Source: Caprella mutica
Lineage: Eukaryota; Arthropoda; Malacostraca; Amphipoda; Caprellidae
Reading direction: 5' to 3'
NCBI GenBank assembly: GCA_947561585.1
Contig: CANNZV010002333.1
Location: 24-64,023, forward strand
Length of the DNA: 64,000 bases
A program made the translations under genes and the position numbers. Below the pieces are notes generated by a model. That model saw only the letters and a list, made by a program, of their open reading frames with translations. It had not been told where the DNA came from and did no database searches. Every line of letters begins with the position of its first letter. Position 1 is the first letter of the stretch. Shown piece after piece: positions 1 to 13,277 of the stretch.

Positions 1-671
1 AGTTTGCTATATTAGTTTGTTATATTAGTTTGTTATGTTAGTTTGTTATATTAGTTTGTTATATTAGTTTGTTATATTAGTTTGCTATATTAGTTTGTTA
101 TATCAGTTTGTTATATTAGTTTGTTATATTAGTTTGTTATATTAGTTTGTTATATTAGTTTGTTATATTAGTTTGTTATATTAGTTTGTTATATTAGTTT
201 GTTATATTAGTTTGTTATATTAGTTTGTTATATTAGTTTGTTATATTAGTTTGTTATATTAGTTTGTTATATTAGTTTGTTATATTAGTTTGTTATATTA
301 GTTTGTTATATTAGTTTGTTATATTAGTTTGCTATATTAGTTTGTTATATCAGTTTGTTATATTAGTTTGTTATATTATTTTGTTATATTAGTTTGTTAT
401 ATTAGTTTGTTATATTAGTTTGTTATATTAGTTTGTTATATTAGTTTGTTATATTAGTTTGTTATATTAGTTTGTTATATTAGTTTGTTATATTAGTTTG
501 TTATATTAGTTTGTTATATTAGTTTGTTATATTAGTTTGTTATATTAGTTTGTTATATTAGTTTGTTATATTAGTTTGTTATATTAGTTTGTTATATTAG
601 TTTGTTATATTAGTTTGCTATATAATTTGTTATATTAGTTTGTTATATTAGTTTGTTATATTAGTTTGTTT
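1..671. repeat. 13-bp tandem array, about 51 copies, running in from the left edge
   Basis: The unit is ttagtttgttata, repeated almost without change and open at the window start, so the array is longer than seen. Rare variants (gctata, tatcag, and one tattttg unit) occur. The pair of variants near 85-110 recurs near 325-350, which suggests that a block of about 19 units was duplicated. No coding or regulatory role is visible. Confidence 0.97.
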
Positions 672-2053
672 TATATAGTAATGCAATGTTTCATCAGGGT
701 ATTCATTTTATTGTCATATTTGCTATAAAATATTGGACACTAAATATGATTAAATATATTATTGATATCATTTAGATATCCTGTAAAAGGTGAAAATCCT
801 GTGTTTCCTGTATATTATTGTAGGGAACAATCCCAACTTAAATATAATGAAGGGGTGACAAGTAGATAAAATACTAAAAGTAAAGTTAGGAAGTGCTTCA
901 AAAGGGCAGTAAACTTTCTAAAAACCTGTCCTTTTTTGTAATGAAAATGCTGTTAGTGATTAGTTGTATTCATACGAGAGTTCATTCGTCTTATATTTAA
1001 GCAACACCCGTAAAAAAATAATTAATAATTTGGTTTTAAGTCCAGCGTTCACCGCAAGGGGCGCTGAGAATTGTTATTGTTTACATTTCTAATCAGCTTT
1101 TTAAAATGAGAAGAAATCCTACAATGGTTCTTTAGCGTATACGCTAAAGATTAACTTTATTAGAAACAATTTAAAATTTATGGAAACAATTCAAAATTAT
1201 AGAAACATTTAAAGCTAGTAAATACAATGTAAGAGTAGTATGACGATTGTGTGCGTATGTACGTAATTTTTTTTTTGTCATTCTTTTGTTTACAATTGAC
1301 ATTTGTAGTTCCAACTTACTGCAGTAGTTGGTGCTGCATTTGCGAATTAATTTAATCTATTTTTTAAATTGGATTTTTGAAAATAAAATAAAAACATTTC
1401 ATTCCATTATTAATGTCCCTTTATCGATTTATCAACATTAGAGAGAAAAATTGTCCAAAGGTTTACCACCCCTTTAACCCTAATCAGACTGACAAAATTT
1501 AGGTATCTAAAAGACTGAGTGCGTAGGATTCGCTACACATTTGATATTCAGGAAACCAGAGGCTTGAATTGTATGGTATTTTGTCATATCATTGTATCTA
1601 TCATATTAATGTACTTTGCAAAATTTTATACACCCACGTTTGATAGGAATAAAGTTATTACATCGAATGCATTTTGTTTGAACTATGTACGTTACACTCG
1701 CAGTGGGGGTGATATAAGGTAGGGGTAAACAAGAGTACGTGCGCTGTTGCCAAGTCACTGTTATTTTGATGACAATAAATTGCAAATAATAACTATAAAT
1801 TGGTAATTATAATTAATTCTGTTAAATTTGATAAATGAAAAACAGTGAGTATAACACTTGCTTGGCAACTTAGGCTTGGTGAGCGTAGCGACCTCTTGCA
1901 ACTATGTATACGTATGTGCGTTGGTGTCTTACGGGAGTACTGTGGGGGTAGTCACACTGCACATATACTTAGTAAATTATAGGATATTATTCACTTTCAT
2001 ACATGGCATAATGCTCTTGTTGGCATATGAGAAAAAATAGAGTAGAGGAGAAG
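672..2053. other. Unassigned AT-rich DNA
   Basis: I recognise no exon, RNA gene or element here. The short open frames have no recognisable domain and no GC rise like that of the real exons. A small palindrome (tctttagcgtatacgctaaaga) lies near 1130-1150. Confidence 0.6.
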
Positions 2054-3338
2054 CGGGAGCATTCGGACAGTTCTTGTTAAAAACTGAATTATTCGTAAAC
2101 TAATTCGAATTTTACTATTTAAAGATTTCTGTATGTAGATAAATCATGTAACTTCAATTTGCATTGTGACTGTTTTACAGTTCAAACCTTCATTCAAAAT
2201 TTATAAGACAAAATGTAAGAGAGATTCAAGTGTCCGAATGCTCCTTCCTAGAGGGAGACTTCGGACAAGCTGTTAGGATGATTTGGACACCATAAATATG
2301 GTTAAAACGTTGGAAATTTGGCTAATTAAGCGATAGGATTGAATTCGGATCTAGTAATTTAATTGAAATAAACCATAAAGACTTGTTATTCACAGTAATA
2401 ATTCATCGTATTTGAAATTTTATCATAATAATATTATTGTAATGATTTAAAAAATTCTCCAACAAAATATAGATAGCCCATGAGTTATCAATGTGAAATT
2501 ATCCATATATTTAATAGCTATATGTCAAAAGCAAATTGTTTAACTCTTGCCTTTTACTTTGGTATAACTATTCCTTTTTCTTGGAATTCACCTAAATTAG
2601 TAAATTGTATCTTAAATATTCCATCGAATGTTTAAATTATAGTCCATAATTGTAGATCTTGCTACACCTCCAATTTCAGCAGCTTTTCTGACAGATAAAC
2701 CTTTTTGGAATTCATCAAATATTTTTTGAATACCTTCTTTATTACGGACTCTATCAGATATCCTTTTATAATGAAAAGGCATGAATACGTCAAATGAAGA
2801 CACTAATATTAAAAGTTGAAACTAATCTTATAAACGAATGCTATTTCAATTAAAATAATTAACTTCAAGTTCAGAATGTCCTTTTTAATAAGAATTACTT
2901 CATTAAATTCTAATGGTGGACTGAATCGGATACAGAGGGACACCATCCTAACCAACCTCAACAGAGGTGTCCGATTCATCGCAAATAACACTTCAAAATT
3001 AAATACATCCCTATTTTTCTATTTCATTCGTATTATTTTTTTTAACACACCAAACGTAATATAAAATAGTGATATAATTCATACCTTTGAGATTGAGAAT
3101 CAGTTTCGTATTCATATAGTCCACACACGATCTAATTGAATCACGAGAAATTACATCAATATTGAAGAAAACATTAAATTACACTTCTGGGGCGAAATAC
3201 TACATCTCCGCACTGGATCTTTCAAATAGCTGACGGTTAACACGTCGCACACATTCAGTTGCAATAAACGGTAGTTCCAACAATTATAAACATGTTTAAA
3301 CGAGTAGTCCGAACCGTCGCTATGTCCAAATGCTCCCG
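2054..3338 (-). mobile_element. Candidate DNA transposon with 16-bp inverted ends and a psq-type DNA-binding relic
   Basis: cgggagcattcggaca at 2054-2069 is matched in reverse complement at 3323-3338 with one mismatch, giving a 1285-bp unit. A third, inverted copy of the end motif at 2231-2244 means that a small 190-bp MITE (2054-2244) is an alternative reading. Between the ends, the minus strand carries a helix-turn-helix fragment listed separately. Target-site duplications are not clear. Assignment to the pogo/Tigger branch rests only on the psq-like domain. Confidence 0.5.
2635..2782 (-). pseudogene. psq-type helix-turn-helix fragment of a pogo-like transposase
   Basis: The frame reads MPFHYKRISDR, then a helix-rich stretch with KGLSVRKAAEIGGVARST. 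This is the pattern of the pipsqueak HTH at the N-terminus of pogo/Tigger transposases: a basic YKRKSDR-like start, then S-x-R-K-A-A, then a G-V-x-x-S-T recognition helix. The frame stops soon afterwards and no DDE catalytic region follows on this strand, so it is a relic. A small host psq-domain protein exon is less likely, because it lies between inverted repeats. Confidence 0.5.
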
Positions 3339-5221
3339 GTTCTTCCCTATGACCATTTACAAATATATCAAATGAAAGAAGTCATGAAATCTTAGTTAAT
3401 TCAAATCTTGTATTTAATCGTTATTATTAAATCTTGTCGAGCTCAAACTCCTCAGTCAGCCTTTTAAGGGTTGAAAATACTTTTACTAATTTCTAGATAT
3501 TATACCACTTAGTACTTCTATATATATAAATGACTGTTATTGTGAATTTTGCTAATAGTTTTCCGCTGCTGCTCATGTCTTACATAAGTTTGTCTATGAT
3601 CTGGGAAAAGTGAACACTGGTAAATACGCATCTACCTACCATTTGTAAGGAAAGATAATCCTCATTAATCTCATTAATTCAAACAAACATTGATAACTAT
3701 TCTATGTATGTGAAATAACAAGAAAAGGTTTAAATTGTACACTGATTTTTCTTTACTTGTTCTCATTTAAATCGATAAAATGAAACAGGAAATTGAAACT
3801 TTTAATTGATTCAATGCAATTACAGCTTTTAAAATCGAAAGGTTACTGCATGCTTGTGAAGCATCACAGCATTGATATCATCATTAGATCTGATCAATAT
3901 TAGTTAATTAAAATGTATCATATAGAATCCAGGAAGTAATTGAGACCCATTTAATTTTCCAATAAAACCACGTATTAAAGTATTGCTAGAATAATACCTT
4001 TCTAGTTTTATAAATAAGTACCACATTACAATATTCTATTGCAACCAAATTACCAGTAGAAGTTTCAATTAACATTTAATTATATGAGGTGTCTCCATGA
4101 AATATAAAATGATAAAAGTTTTTATAGGTGTATAGTATATATATATATTATTTGGTGTAAGTTGTCCGAGTCAGTGGGTTATTTGTAAGATGTCCTATAT
4201 TTCAGTGTTGCAAAGTCTCTTCCGTCTCCAAAGTATAATATAGGAGTCTTGGTGAGTGATAAATGAAATACACGACACAAATGGAATGGCTTTTTAGAGA
4301 TTGAAAGAAATCTCATCCCTTGTCAGTTTAGATAAAAAGTAATTGAATATTTCCCTTTGCTCTTTTAACTGTAATGTTAGTAATTGAACTTAATAGTTGA
4401 GAGAAATTACCTCTGATATTAATTTACTTATTACTGCAACATTATTTTCACTTAAATATTTATTGTTATATACTTGAACTATATAATTGTAAATAAATGG
4501 AAATTACTATTTTTTATTTTTTCCCAATTGTATATTTGGGATCTAATAATTAAATAACTAATTTATTTAACCCATTGGGAATTTGATTATCAATCAGAAA
4601 GCTATTGTTGATTTATAAAATAATTTATGGCAGTTTCTAAAATTTATGAAATTAATAATTCTTTAGTAATTTACTAAGCTAATATTTATTTGTTGAAATT
4701 ATTTAATTGCTCACTGAAAATAATGATCGATATTTTCTTCTTTTTTTTATTGCGATATTATGTGAAATAGGGTGTATTATCGTAGTGTTCCACATTCTAA
4801 ATATTGATAATTTCCGTAATATTGGTTCAATTTGAATTCGATTGATTTTAAAACAATCTCAAAACATTATAATTTTATTTATTATTTACGTATGTATCTC
4901 TGTTAAATTAATATTTGTCCATGAGCTTTCGAAATTACAACTATAGGCAGCAAGAAGCAGAATCAGCTGAAAAAATGTTATACAAGAGTTTTCATTCACA
5001 ATATTTTCCTCAGCACCTAATATTTTCTAATGGAGCACATTTCCATATCCACGGTGGAGTGAACATTCCCAATAATTGTGGTACTGGTGGCTTATCTGCG
5101 AGTGAGTGGACTTCACCCCACTAAGCAGCAGAAAAGCCACTTCTTTCACCTCGACCATATTGTATGAGGTATTTTTCGGACCACTTTTCATTGATACTGA
5201 TATGTTATTGGTGATAATTAT
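3339..5221. other. Unassigned AT-rich DNA
   Basis: I see no recognisable exon or complete element. A short TA run is present near 4135-4150. Confidence 0.6.
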
Positions 5222-5461
5222 TACATTCACAAAATTGCAGAAGGTAATGCTTTGGTCGGCATTTATTTATTTGCAATCTTTTTATTCGCTTAACTCAAAA
5301 GTATTCAACCAAATTACCTGAAATTTGGTGAGATTATTGGTCATTATTCAGAAATAATTTGCTTAGATTTTGGGAGAGATTGGAGCTATAAGTTCAAGCA
5401 CGAAAATGTCAATCAAAAGAAGCAGTGGCGAAGGTATGCACTCTACGTATACCCGATCTAG
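5222..5461 (+). mobile_element. Helitron-like interspersed repeat, diverged copy 1
   Basis: This is the weakest of five related copies in the window. It shares the central text (ttattcgcttaact, then a run near ccaaattacctgaaatttgg) and the end, where gcgaaggtatgcactctac is followed by a short spacer and ctag at 5458-5461. The family ends in a small hairpin plus CTAGT, as Helitrons do. The 5' end is uncertain. Confidence 0.6.
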
Positions 5462-5517
5462 TCTCTAATTATTCCATCCAATTTTTCAATTCTATCAGAT
5501 TCAGAAAAATTTCTTCA

Positions 5518-5780
5518 TACATACAAGATGGAGAACCACCTCATTGGTCAAGAACTGCCAAGTACAGACTGAATGGAAAAAAGTTCAAATAGATGTATTG
5601 GCAGAGGTTCAAATGGAGACATAAACATAAACTGGTCACCAAGATCACCTGCCTGATATTACAACTTGTGATTTATTTAGATGTAGTTCATATTACTCAA
5701 TCCAGGACTTGAATTGACGAAGAAAAAACGTCAAACATTTGCAGTAATAATCTTAGAAATGTTGCATAACGCTATATATT
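5518..5780 (+). pseudogene. Mariner-like transposase relic
   Basis: A frame starting near 5524 reads QDGEPPHWSRTAKYRLNG, the catalytic-aspartate block of mariner transposases (usually QDGAPPH). After stops and a frameshift, WSPRSPD and then ITTCDLF appear, matching the W-P-x-R-S-P-D-x-T-x-x-D-F-F block that carries the third catalytic residue. The HTH region and inverted repeats were not found. It lies next to Helitron-like copy 1 and cannot encode a working enzyme. Confidence 0.7.
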
Positions 5781-6952
5781 CATTCCTGACCCGTCTACAA
5801 TAAATAATTCAATACAATGGATGGCAACTGAAATTTAGATTTACATGTTCATGTCAAGTGATGTATTAGACTAAATAGTAAAATTCTAAAATATTTTGAT
5901 TATTTCAAAATCGACCGAGTTCAAATCGAATTAATATTAAGAAAGTTATTAAAGTTAAGGATGTGGAACAACGATTATACATGCTTATATTATGCAGACA
6001 GACCAAGTTTCTCCGCATCTTTGCTTGTATAAACATTTTACAGCTGATGCCTAAAATACAGTCCCCTCAACTGCAGCTGATGTAACATTGAGAAGTTTGG
6101 GGAAAATGGTCTCAGATATATTGACACATGCATAAGAGTGTAAGAGTCAGGTAATCCTGCGATCAACTGCAACGAATATTGGCGACGTGAAATGCAAATA
6201 CAGTTGTGATGAAATGTTAATAATACTCTATAATATGCATATCATATCATATCCACGGGATGAAGATTTAGTGAATGGTTCAGATCGTACAATTGCAGTA
6301 ATAATTTGTTTGTTAATTTGTTTCCTGCATGTGAAGTCATCCGCCGATGAGTTAATTTCTTATAAAAATGTAAAAAAATTGTTCTGTTTGCATTATTTAT
6401 TGGTCCTAGTATTTACTATATGTTAAAAGGTTTATCTAAACACGTGAAAATTTGAAGTTCACCGCTGAATCTTGTTATTTGTTTCTGATCACGTGTAAAA
6501 TAATTAAAATATACATTAAAGTTAATAAAGCTGTGATTGACCTATCGAAAGAAACTAGTTAAATATATTTATCTAAATAGAGATAGTGTACGAGGAGTAA
6601 TCTTATCACAGAGGAAATGGAAATTCAGAGCAAAATAAAGAAATCAATGGTGATAAATTCAGTAGCCAATTAAACAGAACTCTCTAGTTTAGAACATAAG
6701 AAAGGCATTTGTTAAAGGTGAGGCAGCAGAAATTTTCTTTTAATAGAATTCATTGTTTTAAAAATAATGAAACCAATTTTATGAATGAAGAAGTTGAATA
6801 ATAGTGTATTGGTTCTTATGTTATGAATATCTATAATATATGCTATCATTTTATCATACAATGATTTTAAATAAGGTGAAGAACCACTTTATAGAATATG
6901 TTAAATAATAACTGTACTAAGGAAAAGTTTTGTAAAGAATGTTTTTTATATA
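5781..6952. other. Unassigned AT-rich DNA
   Basis: No supported gene. An open frame at 6187-6426 contains a hydrophobic stretch (see rejected items), but it has no splice donor in a suitable place and no homology I can name. Confidence 0.55.
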
Positions 6953-7500
6953 CAGGGTGATTAAAAAAACGGCAACTATGTTTTTGATAATATTTTCCCA
7001 GTGAAAGAACCAATATTTAATATTTCTTTTTTTATTTTATTTTTATCTGTTAAGAAATAAATTCATTTCAATTCGTGACGATGAGCAATGTTGTGACATA
7101 CATCAATAATTACAATAAATTTGTTCTATGTATATATAACGACTATCTTTCCAATATTTGTTTTAAACAATTAAATGCATGTACACACTAATAAGATTAT
7201 TGCCGCTAAAAACATCACAAACATTTTTTTCAGTAATTAGTATCAGTCTCCAACTCTCCATGTCTTCCTATAACCGCCAGAGTTATCATTCTGCTCGTGT
7301 TCTCATTGCCTTTACCACCTGCTGACAATCTGACGATTTCTCTTAATTGTTCAAAATCTGTTATTATTTTGTAATTCAGTTCATTAAGATTGTGTGGATC
7401 TCTGGTAAATACCTTATTATTTATTTAACCCCAAAGTTAGAAGTCTGGAGTCCGGCGACTCTGTACCATGTCCAAGACCTTTCTTATAATAATCATTATA
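6953..7500 (-). pseudogene. Mariner-like element relic, one end plus transposase tail
   Basis: cagggtgattaaaaaaacgg at 6953 resembles the CAGGGTG start of many mariner-like inverted repeats. On the minus strand, downstream sequence reads in broken frames like the transposase C-terminus: a leucine/isoleucine-rich helix followed by QQVVKAMRTRAE, the usual arginine-rich block before the final Gly-His motif. No matching right end was found. It is a decayed, truncated copy. Confidence 0.4.
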
Positions 7501-10180
7501 TTGAACTTAAACTGAAGCGATCATGAACGATAATGCGGCGATGGGCAGGAGCTTCATATTCAAAAAGTAATTTACATGTGGTTTTATTTATCTTCACAGT
7601 TCTTACACAGTTTCTTAATTATTGAGTTACTTTTTTACGTTATTTCATTTTTGACCAACTAGGAATATATTGTAATTATTGTAAACCTTTGTAATAAATT
7701 GAAATAAATTCGTCACTTAATAGAGAGAAAGGAAATATTTCATGAACAACAAAATATTAAATAGAGACTCTCATAGTTTGAAAAATATTCCCCTCCTAAT
7801 CCCTGTTACTTTTCTGCTAATCACCTGCACTAAGAAAGAGTGGTTTGCATTGAAACAAACAGCACCTGTCATCACTTTGCCAATATCCCATCTCGATATC
7901 TGAATATTACTCTATTTATTTTAGTACTTTACCTAAGAATACATTTTGTCTGGGTGTTGATTATTGGAGGTAGAGATTAGATTTTTCTGAGATATTAATT
8001 ATTTGAAGATAGACAAAACAGCTCTCACCTATATTTATTGGTGAGATGTTACATGGCTTACTCAATAATTAAGAAAGCCATGGATGTTAGCGTTAACTAT
8101 AACTGCATTTCAGTTACCGTAAATTTAACCTGACCTCTTTTCTGTATATTATTGCTATCTTAATTGCTTTATAACAGTTTACTCTATCTTCAAAAATTTC
8201 AAAATTATTTCATTTTTCCCTTCTGTATAATATACAGTTCACGCAATAGAATTCTTTATTTTGTTTTCTAATGATTTTCTTTCACTGCCCTCAGTTTCAG
8301 GAAAGATTTCCCCCATTGTAAGTTTCGTATAAATAACCTGAAGAGTATTTCTGAGTCAAATGAAACTGTAAATTTGGAATGTAAACGCATAACTTCCACC
8401 AGGATTTATACTCCACTGGAGATGAGAATTCTTGAAGATGGATTCGAGAGATAATTTCAGTTCTCTCCTCTGTATCTGTGTAAAATGAATAAAATATCAA
8501 ATGCATCGAAACTGAAGAAACAGCAGCGAGCTGAACTTAGAATCAACTCACTATCTCGCGGATATAAATCTACACAATTTATAACATTTTTCTTCCGATT
8601 TATTTTGAACAGAAAGATGCCCTATAATTATTAGAAGAAGGCGGACCGCTGGGAAATTTAACTTTCAAAATAATTTAAGAATATTTACTAGCAGAGGAAA
8701 CTCAAAAATAAATTAGTCTTCAAGAATATTTTACACACTGATGACATGTTAATGGACACAAGTTATTTGTAGCTAACGACATACAGAGTCATTCTATATC
8801 TTACATTTTTTCACTGTAAGTTGTACATACAGTTAACAATTAGATATAATTCTTTATCTGGAATAAAATTACAGCTATAACAGTAGAGCTAATTTAAAAT
8901 CAAGTTCTAATTAAGTTATAACATTATTTAGTGGTCATGTATATTTCTGATTACTTCATTAACAGTATTTTATTTATTATGAAGGATTTTAAATAATTTC
9001 TCTCATATTTCTCTCAGAATATTTTACAAAAAAAAGTATGTAATATTATCTAATGGGTTATTATGTACATTAATTAGTACTTTCGATTGTTATGTAGTAA
9101 GCACTTGTAAAAATAATCTGTCATAAAAATAATCTGTTAGTATTTAAATAAATATGAGTAGAGTTAGATAATGTTCAGTTAGGTATATATCATTATATGA
9201 TTATACAAAATAACTAACTTTAATGTAAACAATTTGAGTATTGAAAATTATAAATTAGGATAAAGTATTTCATTTTTTAGTGAACTACAAATCCAATCAA
9301 TTGGGATTACAGTGTTACTTTTACAAAGAGTTTAACAATGTTTCAGATTATTTCCACTCCTATGATAAAAATATAATTAGATAACCTAACCAATCACGAG
9401 TTTTTCGTAATTCGAATGTCAAATATGTACCTTCATCAGAAGCTGTCATTTAAACTTAGTATTTTGAGGCTACCTCTGATCTCATAAATATTCAAATTTT
9501 AGAGCCACTACACCATATTTGCATTACATTCGCCAGTATATTTTATTCGCAAGTACTTCATTGAATATTCTTTTGAGAGTTCCATCTCTTTATGCCTCTG
9601 AATTTCTTTCTGAGATTTCTAGCAAACACTTGAGTATTTCAGTCTGGCGAGTGAACCAATGCTCTGAATTTCCAAACAACACCTTCCAGTTTACGAAGAG
9701 TCCTAAAGTAATCATCGCACAACTTCGGTCGTTACGATTGCGCATCATGACTCTAGAAAGGAAAATTCACAGATTTTTTCATGTTGTTACTCCTATCAAA
9801 TAGTGAAATTCCTTCACAAAATAATCAAACTTTGATAAGGAAAGTATTATCCAGCTGTACTGCAAGGATGATCTTGTCAGTTCATTACTACAATGGTCGA
9901 AATACCAAGATTCATTCCTTTCTAAAGAAATCGTGAGACAGTCTACTGACTCAGCTAATTTTTTATCACTTTTTCTTATCAGTATCATAATGTTAGAATG
10001 TGTTTTATTCTTTTCACTTCTCTTTCCATCGTGTTTGAAGAAAATGCTAAGAGAATTAGAAAACTTCTAATGCCATATCCTATGACGCTGCAGTTTTAGA
10101 AATGAAAAAGTTATTTATCAAATTAGATCATTTTCGTTCTAATTTTTATACTGAAGCTATCAACTTTTTTCTCTTTGCAG
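7501..10180. other. Unassigned DNA, probably intron upstream of the first recognised Dscam exon
   Basis: No signal-peptide exon could be identified. The stretch ends in a good polypyrimidine tract and acceptor (ttttttctctttgcag), so at least its right part is intron. Confidence 0.5.
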
Positions 10181-10725
10181 GATCATTTACTACTCCATCC
10201 AATATACAACTTGGAATGCCGAATGAGAAAGGGATTTCAGTCGTTCGAACACAAAGGATAGATTTAGAACCCCTGTCCAAAACTTCTCGAGACATTCCTA
10301 TCCAAATGAAGAGAAATCATTATCAAGAAAGTTCTGGCAAGTCAACTAAGAGGGAAAAGAGAAGTAGATTCACCAGCGACAATACACCCAAAAGCTATTG
10401 GAGTTACCAAGGCATCGGGGAAAGTTTTAGTGCAAGTGGGAGGAGTGGATCGACTGATTCATTCAATTCCGATACATATTCCCCACAGGAATGGTCTGCG
10501 CGTAGTCCCAATGAACCTGTTGGTTCCTATCTCAAGAATGGGTACAGCATTCAATCTTTGTACAATGATGGAGCTAAGAACTTTCACTTCCAATGGATGG
10601 AAGAGCCACCAAAAGATTACGTGTTCAGCAATTCTACAGGTGGGAGGTTGAACTGCGTAGCTGGGGGTGATAATGTTCAGCCAATGATAACTTGGAGTTA
10701 TGCTGATGGAACTCCCATTGCAGAG
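10181..10725 (+). CDS. Dscam2: Dscam exon A: Ser/Arg-rich linker and first half of Ig1
   Basis: The acceptor ctctttgcag precedes the exon and the donor cagag|gtgagt follows it. It enters in phase 1 and leaves in phase 0. The last 48 or so residues start Ig1: FQWMEEPP, a glycosylation sequon in FSNSTGG, the first Ig cysteine in RLNCVAGG, and the core tryptophan in ITWSYADG. Before them lie about 133 residues without a domain, rich in Ser, Gly, Arg and Asn, with a basic stretch KREKRSR at 10348-10368. The corresponding exon in Dscam1 is much shorter, so this linker between signal peptide and Ig1 is unusually long. The frame is open back to an ATG at 10102, but the good acceptor and the weak N-terminal hydrophobicity favour an internal exon. 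A wholly alternative first exon using that ATG cannot be excluded. Confidence 0.85.
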
Positions 10726-13277
10726 GTGAGTTAAGTAGAACTGCTCATAGAATACAAATTCATATTTTATATAGTTTCTCATTGTGGAGAGTTTGTTTTG
10801 CTCTTCGATTGAATCATTGCTTATAATTATTTCATCTCTACGAGAAGGTGCAAAACATAATCTGTTTTGAAATATCTATCAATAAATCAATTTAAAGTTT
10901 GCGCTTCACAATCTCTAACAAACAATAATATTAATATATATTATAAATATAATAGTATTGTTGTGAAAGAGGACAAGATATAAGACTTAATTATGACATT
11001 TTATTAAGTTTACAGAGAAAAAATACCAGTGCATCATACAATTTCTTTAACTTTATTTCGTTTTTCCTGTTTCATCTTATTATCTCTATAAAATGACAGA
11101 AATCACTGTTATATACGAATATACGATCATTATTTTATGTGGAAATTAGCGAGGTAAGTCCTTCCTTAAATTCAACATTTCGATGTGACGAATAAATTGT
11201 GTTTTGTTTGAAAATAATTCAAAATATGCTAGTTATTAATTCTGAAAGATATATATGCATTATGCAAATTATATCTCGAGTACATTGTTTTACAATTCAT
11301 TTTTTTACTTGAAACTGTTTCTAATGGGAAATATTTTGAATTGAATAATTAATTGTAAGTAATTAAAATATAAATAAATTTAAAATTAATCAAAAATTAA
11401 ATGAAAACAATTAACAATTGATGATATATCAATTTTAAATTTTTTTAAAATTAGTTTAAAATTATTAAAAAATTAATTTAAAACTGTTAAATTAATATGG
11501 AATTAAAATTAATTTATAATAATGTCTTTACTCAATACAATCGTAACGTTTGTATTTCATACATCACAATTCGAATGAAGATTTGTAAGAGTAAAGTCAA
11601 CACAACGCGTGTGTTGCGCTGTGTTCAAAAGAGGAGAATTATAAAAATTGTGGTTCATAATTTGATAGATAAATAGTTCTTTTATAAGAATGATTGTTCT
11701 ATATTGAAAGAATGGCTAAAATATATAAAATTGTAAGCAATAAACAATTTTTCTTTCCAAGAAATTATATATCACATGATTTTTTGAATTATGTTTGATA
11801 CTATTTTTCTAGACCACGAAATATCAATGGATATCTTTTTGTTCTTTTTCTCTTCTTCTTCTTTTCCTTTTTGAAGTACAGACAACTTCAGTCAAATGAA
11901 AGTCAATTAAATCTCTTTTGGCAGTTCAACCTCAAAAGATCTTAAATGAAAATCTAAATGATAGAACTTCTCCTATACCTATGTATATTGAATTCAGAAC
12001 ACTTGAAAAGTCATGACGTCTTTAATATAGAATGATAATAATATTGAAAAAAAAATTAAATATAATTTGCATAACAACTTTATTGTACCTATAAAACTTA
12101 CTGCAATCAATTACACCCCAATAACTATACTTTACTTACAGCCCAAATAGTCACTATATAAGAACGCAAACAATAATTGTCTATGAAATAGTAGCCTTTA
12201 CGGTTTCCTGAATTCATTGGAGTTTATGCAGTCTATTTTTCCAGAAGGCTATTATGTTTCGTTCATTATTCAATCTATTGCAAACAAAGGCCTGCATCGA
12301 CCTTCCGCCTCTGCAATGAATTTATATTCATTGCAATAGAAATGGCTTCCACGCAGTGAAGTGGGCCTAATTTGTGGTAGCGCCCTTCACAGTTAATATT
12401 GCAATTGGTGTATTCCTACAATATTGTGAGAGAATTATTGGAATGGTAATAAGAAATATTCAGGGAATTTAACGTTCATTTATTTACATCAATTAAAAAG
12501 TCATGAATAAAAGAAGCTACTCTTCCTAACGCAAGAGTTTACTTACATAAAAATATATTCCAGAACAATAGGCGTCATTGCGACAATATAAACGGCAAAA
12601 TAAAATGTTCAAGATTGAAATCTCACCATACATGTTATTGGAAATAAAATATTTCCCACTTTTACATCTATTTTTATTTTAAACTTTTAGATTTCCATTG
12701 ATTTTATTTCCATTGTTGTTGATTTTTTTCTTTCGCTTACTGAGTATCATCTTTATTCTTTCATTCCTGTTTTGGTTCATGACTGAGAAATAAAGTTATT
12801 TTTATTACACATTTATTTCTATCTTTGATAGATACGCTTTCATTGAAATGTAATAATTGATGATGATTCACATGCACCGAATTTTTAAATAATAATATCA
12901 CATTCTCCATGATTTAGTGTATGATTTATATAAGACTCACCACATAAATAATAATGTCAATTATGAAAGGTTAATTATATTTTATATAATATTTATTTGA
13001 CAGAAGATGAATATTGAGGTACTTACTTTTGCCAAAAAAAACTTTAACTCCATTCAAAAATATCATCCAATTCTTCTTCTGCAAATTAACATTGGTCTAT
13101 AATATTCTATAGCTATATATTAGTACTTTCTATACATTATAATTTTGACATTTTTCTTACAACCAACCAACAGAATAAATACACACTGTGTATTAGTATA
13201 CAGGGTGATAGTAAATATTTGACATAATATTGAATAATTTTAATTCATGCTATAAAAGTACCATTTTCCGTCCACAG
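10726..13277 (+). other. Intron A-B
   Basis: Very AT-rich, with GT at 10726 and AG at 13276-13277. Apart from A/T simple sequence near 11330-11520 and a lone cagggtga motif at 13201, I recognise nothing in it. Confidence 0.8.

Noticed and set aside
6187..6426. Frame with a hydrophobic stretch (TIAVIICLLICFLHVKSSA) that could be the missing Dscam signal-peptide exon
   Set aside because: The hydrophobic part is far from the ATG, no phase-1 donor follows the stretch at a sensible place, and AT-rich DNA often yields such runs.
10102..10180. ATG at 10102 as the true start of the Dscam coding region
   Set aside because: The sequence just before 10181 is a strong polypyrimidine tract and acceptor, and the peptide MKKLFIKLDHFRSNFY is not a convincing signal peptide. 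Kept only as an alternative.
13201..13230. cagggtgatagtaaatattt as a mariner end in intron A-B
   Set aside because: Only a 7 to 8-bp similarity to mariner ends. No partner repeat or transposase fragment was found nearby.
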